Source of the DNA: Alloalcanivorax dieselolei B5
Lineage (GTDB): Bacteria; Pseudomonadota; Gammaproteobacteria; Pseudomonadales; Alcanivoracaceae
NCBI RefSeq assembly: GCF_000300005.1
Contig: NC_018691.1
Coordinates: 4,607,001 to 4,671,000, forward strand
DNA: 64,000 nt
Direction of reading: 5' to 3'
Part shown: positions 50,538-59,810 of the stretch, in pieces
Layout of the letters: each line of letters begins with the position of its first letter
Numbering within the stretch: position 1 is the stretch's first letter
Made by a program: the position numbers and the translations under genes
Notes under the pieces: generated by a model
What the model was told of the DNA's origin: nothing
Seen by the model: only the letters and a program-made list of their open reading frames with translations
Database searches by the model: none

Positions 50538-51743
50538 TCAGCCCAACAACATCTTGGCAATGATGTTGCGTTGAATTTCGTTACTGCCGCCAAAGATAGT
50601 GGCGGCCCGGTTGTTGAGATATTTGGGCATCACGGTGAGTGCCTGTTCCGGCCCTTCAGGCGCCACCCCGGCGCCGACGGTCAACGCCGCCAGTTGCAGA
50701 GTCAGTGTTGGGCTTCCTTCCACTTCCACCGCCAGTTCGGTAATGCGTTGCAGTGTTTCCATGGCAGTGATCTTGATCATCGAACTCATCGGCCCCGACT
50801 CAGGCGAGCCCTTTTCCATCGCGGCGAAGCGACTCTCGGTGGCATCAAGAGCAGCGACTTCCAGATAAAGGCGGGTAAAGCGCTGCTGAAACACCGGGTC
50901 GTCAGCCAGCACACCGCCAAAACCGTCGCCGAGTTCGGCGGCCCGCTCTCTGATCCGATTCAGTTCCATATCGAACTGGGCGGCAAAAGAGGCGCTGCCG
51001 CCCCGTTCGTGCTCAAGCAGATACTTGGCCACCGTCCAGCCCTGGTTCTCCTCTCCCAGACAGCAATCCAGCGGCACCTCGACGTTATCGAAGAATACGT
51101 CGCACTGTTCGGGAAAACCGTCCAGACCAATGATCGGCCGGATCTCCAGGCCCGGACGATCGAGACGGTCAATCAGGAAAAAACTGATGCCCTGTTGTGA
51201 CTTCCCTTCATTGCTGGTGCGCACCAACAGAAACATGCGATTGGCATGGTGAGCGTAGGTGGTCCAGGTCTTGCTGCCGTTGATAACGTAGTGGTCGCCA
51301 CGGCGCTCGGCACGACAAGCGAGCGAGGCCAGATCGGAGCCGGCATTGGGTTCGGAATAGCCCTGGGCCCAGAAGTCCTCACCGGCGGCGATACCCGGCA
51401 GAAAACGGCTTTTCTGTTCGTCGGTGCCGAACTTCATGATCGCCGGGCCGACCATGCCCAGTCCCTGGGGCAACAGCCTCGGCACACCGGCAATCCGGCA
51501 TTCCTCCTCGAAGATACGCTTCTGTTCGCGGCTCCATCCGGCCCCACCGTACTGCTCCGGCCAGGACGCCGCCGACCAGCCGCGCGCGTGCAGTTTGCGA
51601 TGCCAGCGCATGCACTGTTCGAACGGTGGAAAGAAACTGGTCATCTTGCGTCCGGCTTCGCGAATCGATTCATCCGCCTCCTGTTCTATGAAGGCGCGGA
51701 TTTCCTGACGAAAGGCCTGAAGATCCACTGACTTGGTTTCCAT
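50538..51743 (-). CDS. Acyl-CoA dehydrogenase, large-subunit-like
   Basis: A 401-residue acyl-CoA dehydrogenase. FAD contacts are in AQGYSEPNAGSDLASL and NGSKTWTTYAH; the C-terminal motif reads AATIFGGSNEIQRNIIAK. Where medium-chain enzymes have the catalytic Glu (YEG), this has FGG, so the base must come from elsewhere, as in the PimC and steroid side-chain types that pair with a second subunit. ATG at 51743 has a weak ribosome site; the frame upstream is not homologous. It is upstream of, and probably joined with, the small-subunit gene. The likely substrate is a branched, cyclic or dicarboxylic acyl-CoA, by family association only. Confidence 0.92.
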   Translation of the reverse strand: METKSVDLQAFRQEIRAFIEQEADESIREAGRKMTSFFPPFEQCMRWHRKLHARGWSAASWPEQYGGAGWSREQKRIFEEECRIAGVPRLLPQGLGMVGPAIMKFGTDEQKSRFLPGIAAGEDFWAQGYSEPNAGSDLASLACRAERRGDHYVINGSKTWTTYAHHANRMFLLVRTSNEGKSQQGISFFLIDRLDRPGLEIRPIIGLDGFPEQCDVFFDNVEVPLDCCLGEENQGWTVAKYLLEHERGGSASFAAQFDMELNRIRERAAELGDGFGGVLADDPVFQQRFTRLYLEVAALDATESRFAAMEKGSPESGPMSSMIKITAMETLQRITELAVEVEGSPTLTLQLAALTVGAGVAPEGPEQALTVMPKYLNNRAATIFGGSNEIQRNIIAKMLLG

Positions 51744-51790
51744 GGTTTGCTCCGGCAAGGGGCACCACCCGCGGGCGCGCCCCGGCTTGA

Positions 51791-52945
51791 TCAAAGACCG
51801 TAGGTGCTGACGTCCACCTTGGAGAACGTTTCCCGCCAATACAGATCGGCCAGTGCCTCGGCGTTGTCCACGCCGTCCACCAGCTTGACCCACTTGGCCA
51901 GCAGCGGACGGAACTCATCGACCATGTCCTGGGCGTTGCCGATATTGTGGCGTTCCACGTAATTCTTGACGATGGTATCGACATCCTTGCGCACGAAGGC
52001 ACGGCTGGCGGCCACCAGCGCCTCGCTCGGTTGGTGCACGGTAATACCGTTATCACTCGCATCCCGCACTTCCTGCTCCGCGCCGAGCTGGTAGTCCCAG
52101 CTGCCCTTGGCGGAAATAACCGTGGACGCCTTCAGAACCTGGGCACGCTGCTCTTCACTGAGCGATTTCCAAACCGATTTGTTGACGTTGTTCACGCCCA
52201 CGGCCGCGTACATCCCGCCGGGCACACCCACGGTGACATCTTTCACCACCTCGCGCAGGTTGAAGATATCCAGTTCCACGGTGGAACTCATGGTGCAATC
52301 GATTACCCCTTGACTGAGCCCTTCGTAAGCGTCGCTGATGGACAGCGTCACGGGAGTGGCGTTCATGGTCTCCGCCCAACGAGCCCACAAGGCACCGGCA
52401 CTGCGCAGGCGTGCTCCCTTCAGCTGTTCCTCGGTGGCGATCGGCTTGGTGCACAGCAAGGCATAAGGCGGTGTCGACATGCTGCCGTTGAAAACCTGAT
52501 TCTGGTCCGCCATTTCCTTCTGACAGCCGTCACAATGATGGAACACATACTCGGACATAGCCCCCACGTAAGCAGGCCCCACGTGGCTGTCGGGAACGCC
52601 CTGCAGCTCATCCACCATGGTCAGTTCGGTAATCAGATTGGTATAGGGAAATTCGGAGGGGAAATAGGAAATCAGCAGGAACCCCGAATCCGCCATGCCA
52701 TCGCGCACCCCCGCGGACGTTTCCTTGAAACTGAGCAGGGACATGGGAAACACACGCGCCTTGAGATCACCGCCGGACAGTTCCTCGAGCCGCTTGGCGT
52801 AGGCTTCACCGGCGTTGGCGCCAATCGATTTGGGGGGATACCCCATGGCATAGGTCAGGGTTCGAGCTTCGGCGACGCCGAAGGTGATGGCTCCCGCGCA
52901 CAGGGTCAGCGCGGCGATGACCGCGCGTCGTGGCTGTATCGTCAT
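51791..52945 (-). CDS. TRAP transporter substrate-binding protein DctP, copy 1
   Basis: A 384-residue periplasmic binding protein of the TRAP DctP family. The signal peptide is RRAVIAALTLCAGAITFGVAEA. The DctP fold is recognised by LKARVFPMSLLSFKETSAGVRDGMAD, LKGARLRSAGALWARWAETM with the substrate-carboxylate Arg, and ISDAYEGLSQGVIDCTMSS. HHCDGCQKEMAD contains a CxxC pair that is not usual in DctP and may form a disulfide. It follows the second DctP gene. It probably captures a carboxylate for the DctQM permease at 57504-59386. Confidence 0.93.
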   Translation of the reverse strand: MTIQPRRAVIAALTLCAGAITFGVAEARTLTYAMGYPPKSIGANAGEAYAKRLEELSGGDLKARVFPMSLLSFKETSAGVRDGMADSGFLLISYFPSEFPYTNLITELTMVDELQGVPDSHVGPAYVGAMSEYVFHHCDGCQKEMADQNQVFNGSMSTPPYALLCTKPIATEEQLKGARLRSAGALWARWAETMNATPVTLSISDAYEGLSQGVIDCTMSSTVELDIFNLREVVKDVTVGVPGGMYAAVGVNNVNKSVWKSLSEEQRAQVLKASTVISAKGSWDYQLGAEQEVRDASDNGITVHQPSEALVAASRAFVRKDVDTIVKNYVERHNIGNAQDMVDEFRPLLAKWVKLVDGVDNAEALADLYWRETFSKVDVSTYGL

Positions 52946-53050
52946 TATTATTCTCCTAGCATTTTCAAATCCGAAGCAGGCCAGCTCCGGTCATGGCGGC
53001 CCGGCCAACAGACCAGGCCGATGCGGCTTGGAGCCTGTTTAAACAGGCTC

Positions 53051-54208
53051 TCACAAGCCGTATTCGCTCACGTTCACTTTGGAATAGGTCTCCCGCCAGT
53101 AGATCTCCGCCAGTTCCTCCGGGCTGCTGACGTCTTTTACCAGCTTGACCCATTTCGACAGGATCGGCTGGAACGCCTTGATGCTCTGTTCGGCGTTATC
53201 TACTCCTGAACGGGACTGATAATTGCGGGCGATGGTTTTCATGTCCTCGACGATGAAGCGGTGTGATGCCTGTTGCAGATCCTCGGCCGGTTCATGCACT
53301 TTGATCTCTTGCTTCGGCGCGGCCTCGAGTTCCCGAGTGGCTCCTACCTGGTAGTCCCAGCTGATGATCGCTCCGAAAGTGGCCGAAGCGCGAAGTACCT
53401 GCTCGCGTTGCGCTTCACTCAAATCCTGCCAGACTTTCTGATTGAAGTTGTTGACGCCAGTGCCTCCAAAAACGCCACCGGGGACACCGGCGGTGACATC
53501 ACTCACTACTTCGGAAAGACGAAAGATATCCAGATCCACACTGGAGCTGATGGAGCAATCCAGAACGCCCTGATTGAGCGCTTCATAAGCATCGCTGACG
53601 GAGATGGTCACCGGCGTTCCACCCACCGCTTGTGCCCAACGCGCCCATTGAGGGCCGGCACTGCGTAACCGCTTTCCTTTGATATCGGCAAGGCTGGTCA
53701 CTTCCTCGTTACACAACATCATGTAGGGCGCACTGGCGGAAGCACCGGTGAACACCTGGTTTTGCGCGGCGAATTCCTCGACACATTCCGGGCAGTGGTG
53801 GAACAGATACTCGGACATGGCACCGACATAGGCCAGACCGGCATGACTCGGCGCCACGTCGTCCAACTCCAGCAACATGGTCAGTTCCGCGATCAGATTG
53901 GTGTTGGGAAACTCCGAGGGAAAATAGGAAAACAGCACGAATCCGGAATCCGCCATGCCGTCGCGGATACCAGGTGAGGCCTCACTGAAACTCAGCAAGG
54001 ACATCGGAAAGACCTTGACGCTGAGATCACCGCCAGAAAGCTCTTTAAGTGCGTCGGCATAGGCCAGCGCCGAGTCGGAGCCGATGGAGTTGGGTGGATA
54101 GCCGGTGGCGTAACTGATAGTGCGGGCGAACGCCGACGTGCCAGCAAGCACACCAACCATGAAGAGCGTGGCAATAACAATACGTTGCAGTAAAGCGCAT
54201 GGTGCCAT
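53051..54208 (-). CDS. TRAP transporter substrate-binding protein DctP, copy 2
   Basis: A 385-residue paralogue of copy 1, matching it along its length (YPPNSIGSDSALAYADALKELSGGDLSVKVFPMSLLSFSE; FSYFPSEFPNTNLIAELTM; RLRSAGPQWARWAQ; ISVSDAYEALNQGVLDCSIS). The signal peptide is IVIATLFMVGVLAGTSAFA. The CxxC pair is conserved (HHCPECVEEF). ATG at 54208 is chosen because the signal follows directly; the long frame before it is not protein-like. The two copies probably arose by tandem duplication and may bind different but related acids for one permease. Confidence 0.93.
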   Translation of the reverse strand: MAPCALLQRIVIATLFMVGVLAGTSAFARTISYATGYPPNSIGSDSALAYADALKELSGGDLSVKVFPMSLLSFSEASPGIRDGMADSGFVLFSYFPSEFPNTNLIAELTMLLELDDVAPSHAGLAYVGAMSEYLFHHCPECVEEFAAQNQVFTGASASAPYMMLCNEEVTSLADIKGKRLRSAGPQWARWAQAVGGTPVTISVSDAYEALNQGVLDCSISSSVDLDIFRLSEVVSDVTAGVPGGVFGGTGVNNFNQKVWQDLSEAQREQVLRASATFGAIISWDYQVGATRELEAAPKQEIKVHEPAEDLQQASHRFIVEDMKTIARNYQSRSGVDNAEQSIKAFQPILSKWVKLVKDVSSPEELAEIYWRETYSKVNVSEYGL

Positions 54209-54294
54209 GATGTAGTTCTCCGTATGGCGGCGGGCCTGAAGTCGCCCTCCCCCGGTTGTTTGTATTGCGCTGTCCATGGCGGACACCCTTGGCG

Positions 54295-55848
54295 TCAGCC
54301 GATACGACGCCCCTGGCCACCCCAGTGAGCCTCCTTGAGTTTGTACTTCAGGATCTTGCCGGCGCCGGACAGCGGCATCTGATCCACCAATTCGAAACTG
54401 CGAGGGCACTTATAGTTGGCGATCAGTGTCTTGCAGTGAGCCACGATATCCGCTTCGGCGACCTCCGCTCCCGCGGCCAGAACGATGACCGCGTGAACCC
54501 GCTCGCCCCACTTCTCATCCGGCACACCGATCACCGCGCATTGGGCAATGGCGGGCATGCGCAGCAGGGCGTCTTCCACCTCCACCGAATAAACGTTCTC
54601 ACCGCCGGTCACCACCATGTCCTTGATTCGGTCCACCAGGAAGATGTAGCCGGCGTCATCCATGTAACCGGCGTCGCCGGTGTGCATCCACCCTTGACGC
54701 AATGCTTCCTCGGTTTGCTCCGGTTTATTCCAGTAACCCTGCATCACCATCGGGCCACGGGCGACGATCTCCCCCACCTGGCCGCGCGGCACCTCGTTAT
54801 CCTCGCTGTCGACCACGCGAACCTCCGCCATATGCGCCGGCAGCCCGGCCGCCATTAGCTTATCGGCGTAGGCATCATCGCTATGGCAATAATCCGGGAG
54901 GATGCAGACCACGGGTGAAAGTTCAGTCATGCCATAGAGCTGCAGAAAGGAGGCCTCCGGCCAGGCGGTCATGGCCTTCTTCAACAAAGTACTGTCGATG
55001 GGCGACGCGCCGTACATCATGCAGCGCAAGGACGAGAGATCGAATTCCGGGAATCGCGGATGAGCAAGCACGGCGCGCATCATGGTCGGCACCAGGAAGG
55101 TTTCCACCACCCGTTCCCGTTGAATGGCACTCATGACCGCCACCTCTTCGAACCGGGGCACGATCACGTGAGTACCCAGCCGCAGTGTCAGCTGCAGAAT
55201 CAGCCCCACTCCGGCCACATGAAAAAAGGGTGCCGAATGTAGACCCACCACACCGTCACCACGGCAAGCGGGCATCACCGCGCCGATGGAGCAGGTGTAC
55301 AGATTGGCGTGACTGAGCATCACCCCTTTCGGTGCCCCGGTGGTGCCGCCGGTATAAAGAATGCAGGCCAATTGGTCACCGCTACGTCCGACATCGTCCA
55401 CCGGATCCGCGCCGGCCATCAATTCGGCAAGATTCAACATGCCATCGGGGCAGCCCTTCTCGCCGATGTACACGACAATCTCAAGCGATTTTGACAGAGC
55501 ACGCACTTCCTTGATCAATGGCACGAACTCATCATCGACGAACAGAACCCGGGTATCGCAATCATCCAGCGAATAGGCGATTTCGACAGGGCTCCAGCGA
55601 ATATTGACGGTGTTGAATACTCCGCCTGCCCAAAGCACGCCGAACACGAATGTCACGTAACGGTCCGAGTTCAGGGCCAGGATGCCGGCCCGTTCCCCTT
55701 CTTCCAGACCCAGCCCTTTCAATACCGACGCCAGCGTCGCTACCTGGCGCGCCAGATCCCGGTACGTTGAACGGCGATCGGCGAAGACTAGAGCCTCCCG
55801 CTCGGGGCACTCGCGCAGAGCCTTGTGTAACGGCTGCGTCAGATACAT
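54295..55848 (-). CDS. AMP-dependent acyl-CoA ligase
   Basis: A 517-residue ANL-superfamily ligase that activates a carboxylic acid to its CoA thioester through an acyl-AMP. The ATP motif is LYTGGTTGAPKGVMLSHANL; FLQLYGMTELSPV, WMHTGDAGYMDDAGYIFLVDRIKDM and the catalytic Lys in PLSGAGKILKYKLKE are all intact. It begins 12 bases after the next ligase gene's stop and is followed by DctP genes, which ties uptake to activation. Medium/long-chain or aromatic acids are possible substrates. Confidence 0.93.
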   Translation of the reverse strand: MYLTQPLHKALRECPEREALVFADRRSTYRDLARQVATLASVLKGLGLEEGERAGILALNSDRYVTFVFGVLWAGGVFNTVNIRWSPVEIAYSLDDCDTRVLFVDDEFVPLIKEVRALSKSLEIVVYIGEKGCPDGMLNLAELMAGADPVDDVGRSGDQLACILYTGGTTGAPKGVMLSHANLYTCSIGAVMPACRGDGVVGLHSAPFFHVAGVGLILQLTLRLGTHVIVPRFEEVAVMSAIQRERVVETFLVPTMMRAVLAHPRFPEFDLSSLRCMMYGASPIDSTLLKKAMTAWPEASFLQLYGMTELSPVVCILPDYCHSDDAYADKLMAAGLPAHMAEVRVVDSEDNEVPRGQVGEIVARGPMVMQGYWNKPEQTEEALRQGWMHTGDAGYMDDAGYIFLVDRIKDMVVTGGENVYSVEVEDALLRMPAIAQCAVIGVPDEKWGERVHAVIVLAAGAEVAEADIVAHCKTLIANYKCPRSFELVDQMPLSGAGKILKYKLKEAHWGGQGRRIG

Positions 55849-55860
55849 GACATCTCCACT

Positions 55861-57432
55861 TCAGCTTGCGTACTGTTCACGAAGCGTGCGTTTGAGTAGT
55901 TTCCCCGCGGTGTTCTTCGGCAAAGCCTCGACAAAGTGCACCGCCTTGGGCACCTTGAACGGCGCCAGATGCTGACGCGCATGGTCAATCAGAGCGGCGG
56001 CATCAGCGGTTTTGCCTTCCTTCACCACCACCACGGCGACAATCGATTCGATCCACTTCTCGTGGGGCACACCGATCACCGCCACCTCCGCCACCGATTC
56101 GTGGCCGTACAAGGCCTCCTCGACATCGCGGCTGGCCACCAGTACGCCGCCGGTATTCACCACGTCCTTGATACGATCGACGATATACAGGTAACCCTGC
56201 TCATCCTGGTAAGCCAGATCACCGGAGTGAAACCAGCCGCCCTTGAAGGCTTCCGCGGTCTCCTCCGGCTTGTCCCAGTAGGCCACCATCAAATGGGGCG
56301 AACGATGCACGATCTCGCCTTGTTCTCCCGGCTTGCAGTCCTCCAGGGTGCCGGGCTTGACCACCCGGGTCTCCACCGAGGTCAGCGGGCGGCCGCAGGA
56401 GCTGGGCCGATCGGCGTGCTCATGGGGCAACAGCACCGTCGCCATGGGGGCGATCTCGCTTTGTCCGTAACAATTGAACAGGCGCCCCTGTGGCAACCGC
56501 TCGGCCAACTCATGGACGATCGGCTCCGGCATAATGGAGGCGCCGTAGTACAGGTTTTCCAATGTGCTCAGGTCTCGGCGGTCGAAATCCGCGTGGCGTA
56601 ACAGACCAATCCACACCGTTGGCGGGGAGAAGAACGAGGTAATCTTCTGTTCTTCGATCAGCGCCAGAACCTGGTCCGCCACCGGCGCGTCGATGAGATA
56701 ATTGAACGATCCGCACAACAGGCCCGGCATCAAAAACACGTGCATCTGCGCCGAGTGATACAGGGGCAATGCCGCCAGACTGCGGTCCTTTCCACTGATA
56801 TCCAGATGTAACAGGCAGGATTGGTATTCCGCCATGAGAGACCGATGGGTATGCATGGCCCCCTTGGGATCGGAGGTGGTGCCGGAGGTATAAAGAATCT
56901 GCACCACATCGTCATCGCTGAGCGCTATGTCCGGCGCCTCCGCGCTGCCGTCGCCCTGGGCCAGGGCCAGAATATCCGTTTCTTCACCGGCTTCTCCACG
57001 GCGCAAGGAACCGTGCAGTTCAACGCCAAGCTCTTCGCGCACCGCCGCCACATTGGCCGCCAGGCTCTGGTCGCAAAACAGGGCACGGGCGCCGGACTGA
57101 TTACAGATGTAGGTCAATTCACGCTGAACCAGCCCGTAGTTCACCGGCACATGAATCAAACCGGCCCGGGCGCAAGCCAGCCAGAGCAGGACATAGGCAT
57201 CGGAGTTCTTGCCGTAGGCGGCGACACGATCCCCTCTTTGCAATCCCAACGCCAGCAAGCCATTGGCGATCCGGTTGGCGGCAAGATCCAGTTCCTGATA
57301 GGACCAGAGACGATCCTCGAATTGCAGGGCCGGCGCCGTGGGGTGGCGGCCGGCGGAACGGCGCAGGGCATCGCCAATGGTATTGCGAATGGCCACCTGA
57401 ACCGAGTCGGCAAGGTCGTTTTGTTTTGTCAT
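55861..57432 (-). CDS. AMP-dependent acyl-CoA ligase, second copy
   Basis: A 523-residue ANL ligase. ATP motif: ILYTSGTTSDPKGAMHTHRS; further LFNCYGQSEIAPMA, WFHSGDLAYQDEQGYLYIVDRIKDVV and the catalytic Lys in LPKNTAGKLLKRTLREQY. It diverges from its neighbour mainly in the substrate region, so it is a related enzyme rather than a recent duplicate. It is followed by the first ligase gene and preceded by the DctM gene. It may handle a different chain length or side-chain product. Confidence 0.93.
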   Translation of the reverse strand: MTKQNDLADSVQVAIRNTIGDALRRSAGRHPTAPALQFEDRLWSYQELDLAANRIANGLLALGLQRGDRVAAYGKNSDAYVLLWLACARAGLIHVPVNYGLVQRELTYICNQSGARALFCDQSLAANVAAVREELGVELHGSLRRGEAGEETDILALAQGDGSAEAPDIALSDDDVVQILYTSGTTSDPKGAMHTHRSLMAEYQSCLLHLDISGKDRSLAALPLYHSAQMHVFLMPGLLCGSFNYLIDAPVADQVLALIEEQKITSFFSPPTVWIGLLRHADFDRRDLSTLENLYYGASIMPEPIVHELAERLPQGRLFNCYGQSEIAPMATVLLPHEHADRPSSCGRPLTSVETRVVKPGTLEDCKPGEQGEIVHRSPHLMVAYWDKPEETAEAFKGGWFHSGDLAYQDEQGYLYIVDRIKDVVNTGGVLVASRDVEEALYGHESVAEVAVIGVPHEKWIESIVAVVVVKEGKTADAAALIDHARQHLAPFKVPKAVHFVEALPKNTAGKLLKRTLREQYAS

Positions 57433-57503
57433 CGGGTTCTTCCCTGTTGTTATCCGTTTTCAATGAACAGCGGCGCGCCCATGCAGGCACGCCGCGCGCA
57501 GGC

Positions 57504-58811
57504 CTACCCCATCATACGAGGCAGAAACAAAATGAAGTCCGGCACGGTCATCAGGAAGATCAGTACGAACAGGTCCATGACCAGGAACCAGAAGATACCT
57601 TTGAAAATCGAGGTGGTGGAAGCCAGATTACCCACCACCCCTTTGATCACGAACACGTTCATGCCAATCGGCGGGGTGATCATGCCGATCTCCAGCAGCT
57701 TGGTAAGCACCACGCCAAACCACAGCAGGCTCAGATCGGCGGCGCCGATGATCGGCAGCACGATGGGCAAGGTCAGCAGCATGGCGCCAATCGGCTCCAG
57801 GAACATACCCAGCAGCAGATAAATCACCACGATCATTAACAGCACCATGAAGGTGCTGGCGCCGCCGCCAATAACCAGGGACGACAGATAATCACCGGCG
57901 CCGGACAACGCAAGGAAGCGCGTCAGCAGGCTGGCGCCGACGGCGATCACCATCAGGGCACCAGTAGTCAGCAGGGTTTCCAGAATCGCGTTACGGAATC
58001 GCTCCCACGTCAAAGCCTTGCGCATCAAGGCAACGATGCAAGCCAGGAACGCACCGACCGCGCCCGCTTCCGTGGGCGTGAAAATACCGCCAAACAGACC
58101 GCCGAAAATACCGACCATGATCAGAATCACCGGCCAGGTTTCCTTGAGCGCCGCGATCTTTTCCCGTCTGGAAACCTCCTCCTTGACGTCCGGGGCGAGA
58201 GACGGGTTCAGCTTCACTCTTATCATTACTACCAGGATGTAACCCACCGTGGTCAGGATGCCGGCACTGATGCCGCCCAGAAACAAGCCGGTGATCGGTA
58301 CCTGGGCAATGATGCCGTACAGGATCATGATGATGGACGGCGGAATCAGCGCACCGATGGTACCGGCCACCGCCACCGTGCCGGTGGCCAGCTCCGGGTG
58401 ATACTTATGGCGAATCATCTCCGGCACCGCGATGCGCCCCATGGCCGCGGAGCACGCCACGGAAGAGCCGGATACGGCGGCAAAGCCGGCGGAACCAAAG
58501 ATCGATGCCACCGCCAGACCACCGGGAATCGATGCCAGCCACAGCCGCGCCGCGCGGAACAGGCCCTGGGTCAACTGAGCATGAAAGCAGATGAATCCCA
58601 GCAGCAGGAACATGGGAACGGAACTGAGCACCCAGTTGGCGGCGAATTGATAGGGAATCAGCCCCAGAGAGCCCCACGCCACGCCCCAGCCCATCAAATA
58701 CCAGAGGCCACCGAAGGATACGCCGATCAGCGCCATGCCGATGGGTACCCGCAAGCCGATCAGCACCAGCAGCATTGCCAGGCCAGTCAGGCCGATTTGA
58801 ACGTCCGTCAT
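57504..58811 (-). CDS. TRAP transporter large permease DctM
   Basis: A 435-residue TRAP large membrane subunit with about 12 spans (LFICFHAQLTQGLFRAARLWLASIPGGLAVASIFGSAGFAAVSGSSVACSAAMGRIAVPEM is the diagnostic region; GTIGALIPPSIIMILYGI follows; PTEAGAVGAF near residue 230). It uses a sodium or proton gradient to import the acid handed over by DctP. Its start overlaps the DctQ stop by four bases. Two possible DctP partners lie downstream beyond the ligase genes. Confidence 0.94.
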   Translation of the reverse strand: MTDVQIGLTGLAMLLVLIGLRVPIGMALIGVSFGGLWYLMGWGVAWGSLGLIPYQFAANWVLSSVPMFLLLGFICFHAQLTQGLFRAARLWLASIPGGLAVASIFGSAGFAAVSGSSVACSAAMGRIAVPEMIRHKYHPELATGTVAVAGTIGALIPPSIIMILYGIIAQVPITGLFLGGISAGILTTVGYILVVMIRVKLNPSLAPDVKEEVSRREKIAALKETWPVILIMVGIFGGLFGGIFTPTEAGAVGAFLACIVALMRKALTWERFRNAILETLLTTGALMVIAVGASLLTRFLALSGAGDYLSSLVIGGGASTFMVLLMIVVIYLLLGMFLEPIGAMLLTLPIVLPIIGAADLSLLWFGVVLTKLLEIGMITPPIGMNVFVIKGVVGNLASTTSIFKGIFWFLVMDLFVLIFLMTVPDFILFLPRMMG

Positions 58812-59386
58812 TTCACGTCCTCCTGGTCCAGGTCGGCGTGATGACTCGCGGCCAATGGCATTTCATCCGGCTGCGCGCGCCCTTCATCCAAACCGGATTT
58901 CAAGCCAAACAAATAGACAATGAATTTATAGAAAAGAACCAGGGTCATCAGACCGATGCCCACCGGCAGGACAAAATAGGTCTGCCAGACAGCGATACTG
59001 GCATCCCCTTGCACCACGGAGGCGTTAATGGCGTGTTTGGAGAGGGCTTCGCCCCAGGTGCGCACCGCCAGGAAAGAGAACACCACGCCGGAAAATGCCA
59101 ACGCCCACCCTTCCAGGTGTTTCTGCACGATTTTGGGCAGCCGCTCGGTCACCACTTCCACGGTAATGTGACCGTTCTTCTGCTCGGCATAGGCCAGGGG
59201 CACGAAGGCCGCGACGATCATGTAATAGTGCGAGACAATGGTGATGGTTCCCGGTATCGGGGTACCGAAAACATAGCGACCGATCACGTCGAAGGTGACA
59301 TGGAGCATCATCAACGCGATGGCGAGGCCACCGATGACGGTCATGAGATTGGTGATTTTGGATAGCCAACGACCCAATGCATACAT
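58808..59386 (-). CDS. TRAP transporter small permease DctQ
   Basis: A 192-residue TRAP small membrane subunit with four spans (ALMMLHVTFDVIGRYVFGTPIPGTITIVSHYYMIVAAFVPLAYAEQKNGHITVEVV is the family core). It forms a complex with DctM. The start has AAGGAGCG close upstream. The C-terminus is a soluble, charged tail. It heads the transporter block; the 424-base region 59387-59810 upstream is the likely promoter. I see no gene there, only a 16-base palindrome (TCGTCGG-TT-CCGACGA at 59656-59671) and an AT-rich stretch. Confidence 0.92.
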   Translation of the reverse strand: MYALGRWLSKITNLMTVIGGLAIALMMLHVTFDVIGRYVFGTPIPGTITIVSHYYMIVAAFVPLAYAEQKNGHITVEVVTERLPKIVQKHLEGWALAFSGVVFSFLAVRTWGEALSKHAINASVVQGDASIAVWQTYFVLPVGIGLMTLVLFYKFIVYLFGLKSGLDEGRAQPDEMPLAASHHADLDQEDVK

Positions 59387-59810
59387 AAATAACGCTCCTT
59401 AGCGGAAAAGCAGGTCGATTTTTACTGTTGTTGTTATCCAGGCCATATTACGACTCCCGTGCGTTACCGCGCCGTTATCAACGGACACGGCGTTATTGTT
59501 TTAAGTCTTTTTCATGACGAACCAGAGGGCTCTGAAACAGGGACCTATTTAAGTAAAGCCAATTGATTCATTGCCATTTCGGGTTTGGAGGGGATAAACG
59601 ACAACGCTTCATCCATCGGCGCTTCGAGTGTAAGAGGCGGTTTGTCCGGGTATCATCGTCGGTTCCGACGAAGTCTCGCTTCCCGGAACACAGAGCCGGA
59701 GCAAGCACCAGGGAAGAGATTAAAAAGGAACCCCGCGCCCGGTCTCCTGAGAGACGCCGATGGGACGGCTGGCCTGCAATACAGACGCGGAATTCAAGGT
59801 AAATGTTAAA

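Noticed and set aside
59563-59809. Two short Arg-rich plus-strand frames between DctQ and the AlkK-like ligase
   Set aside because: No ribosome site or hydrophobic or family pattern; probably part of a regulatory gap.
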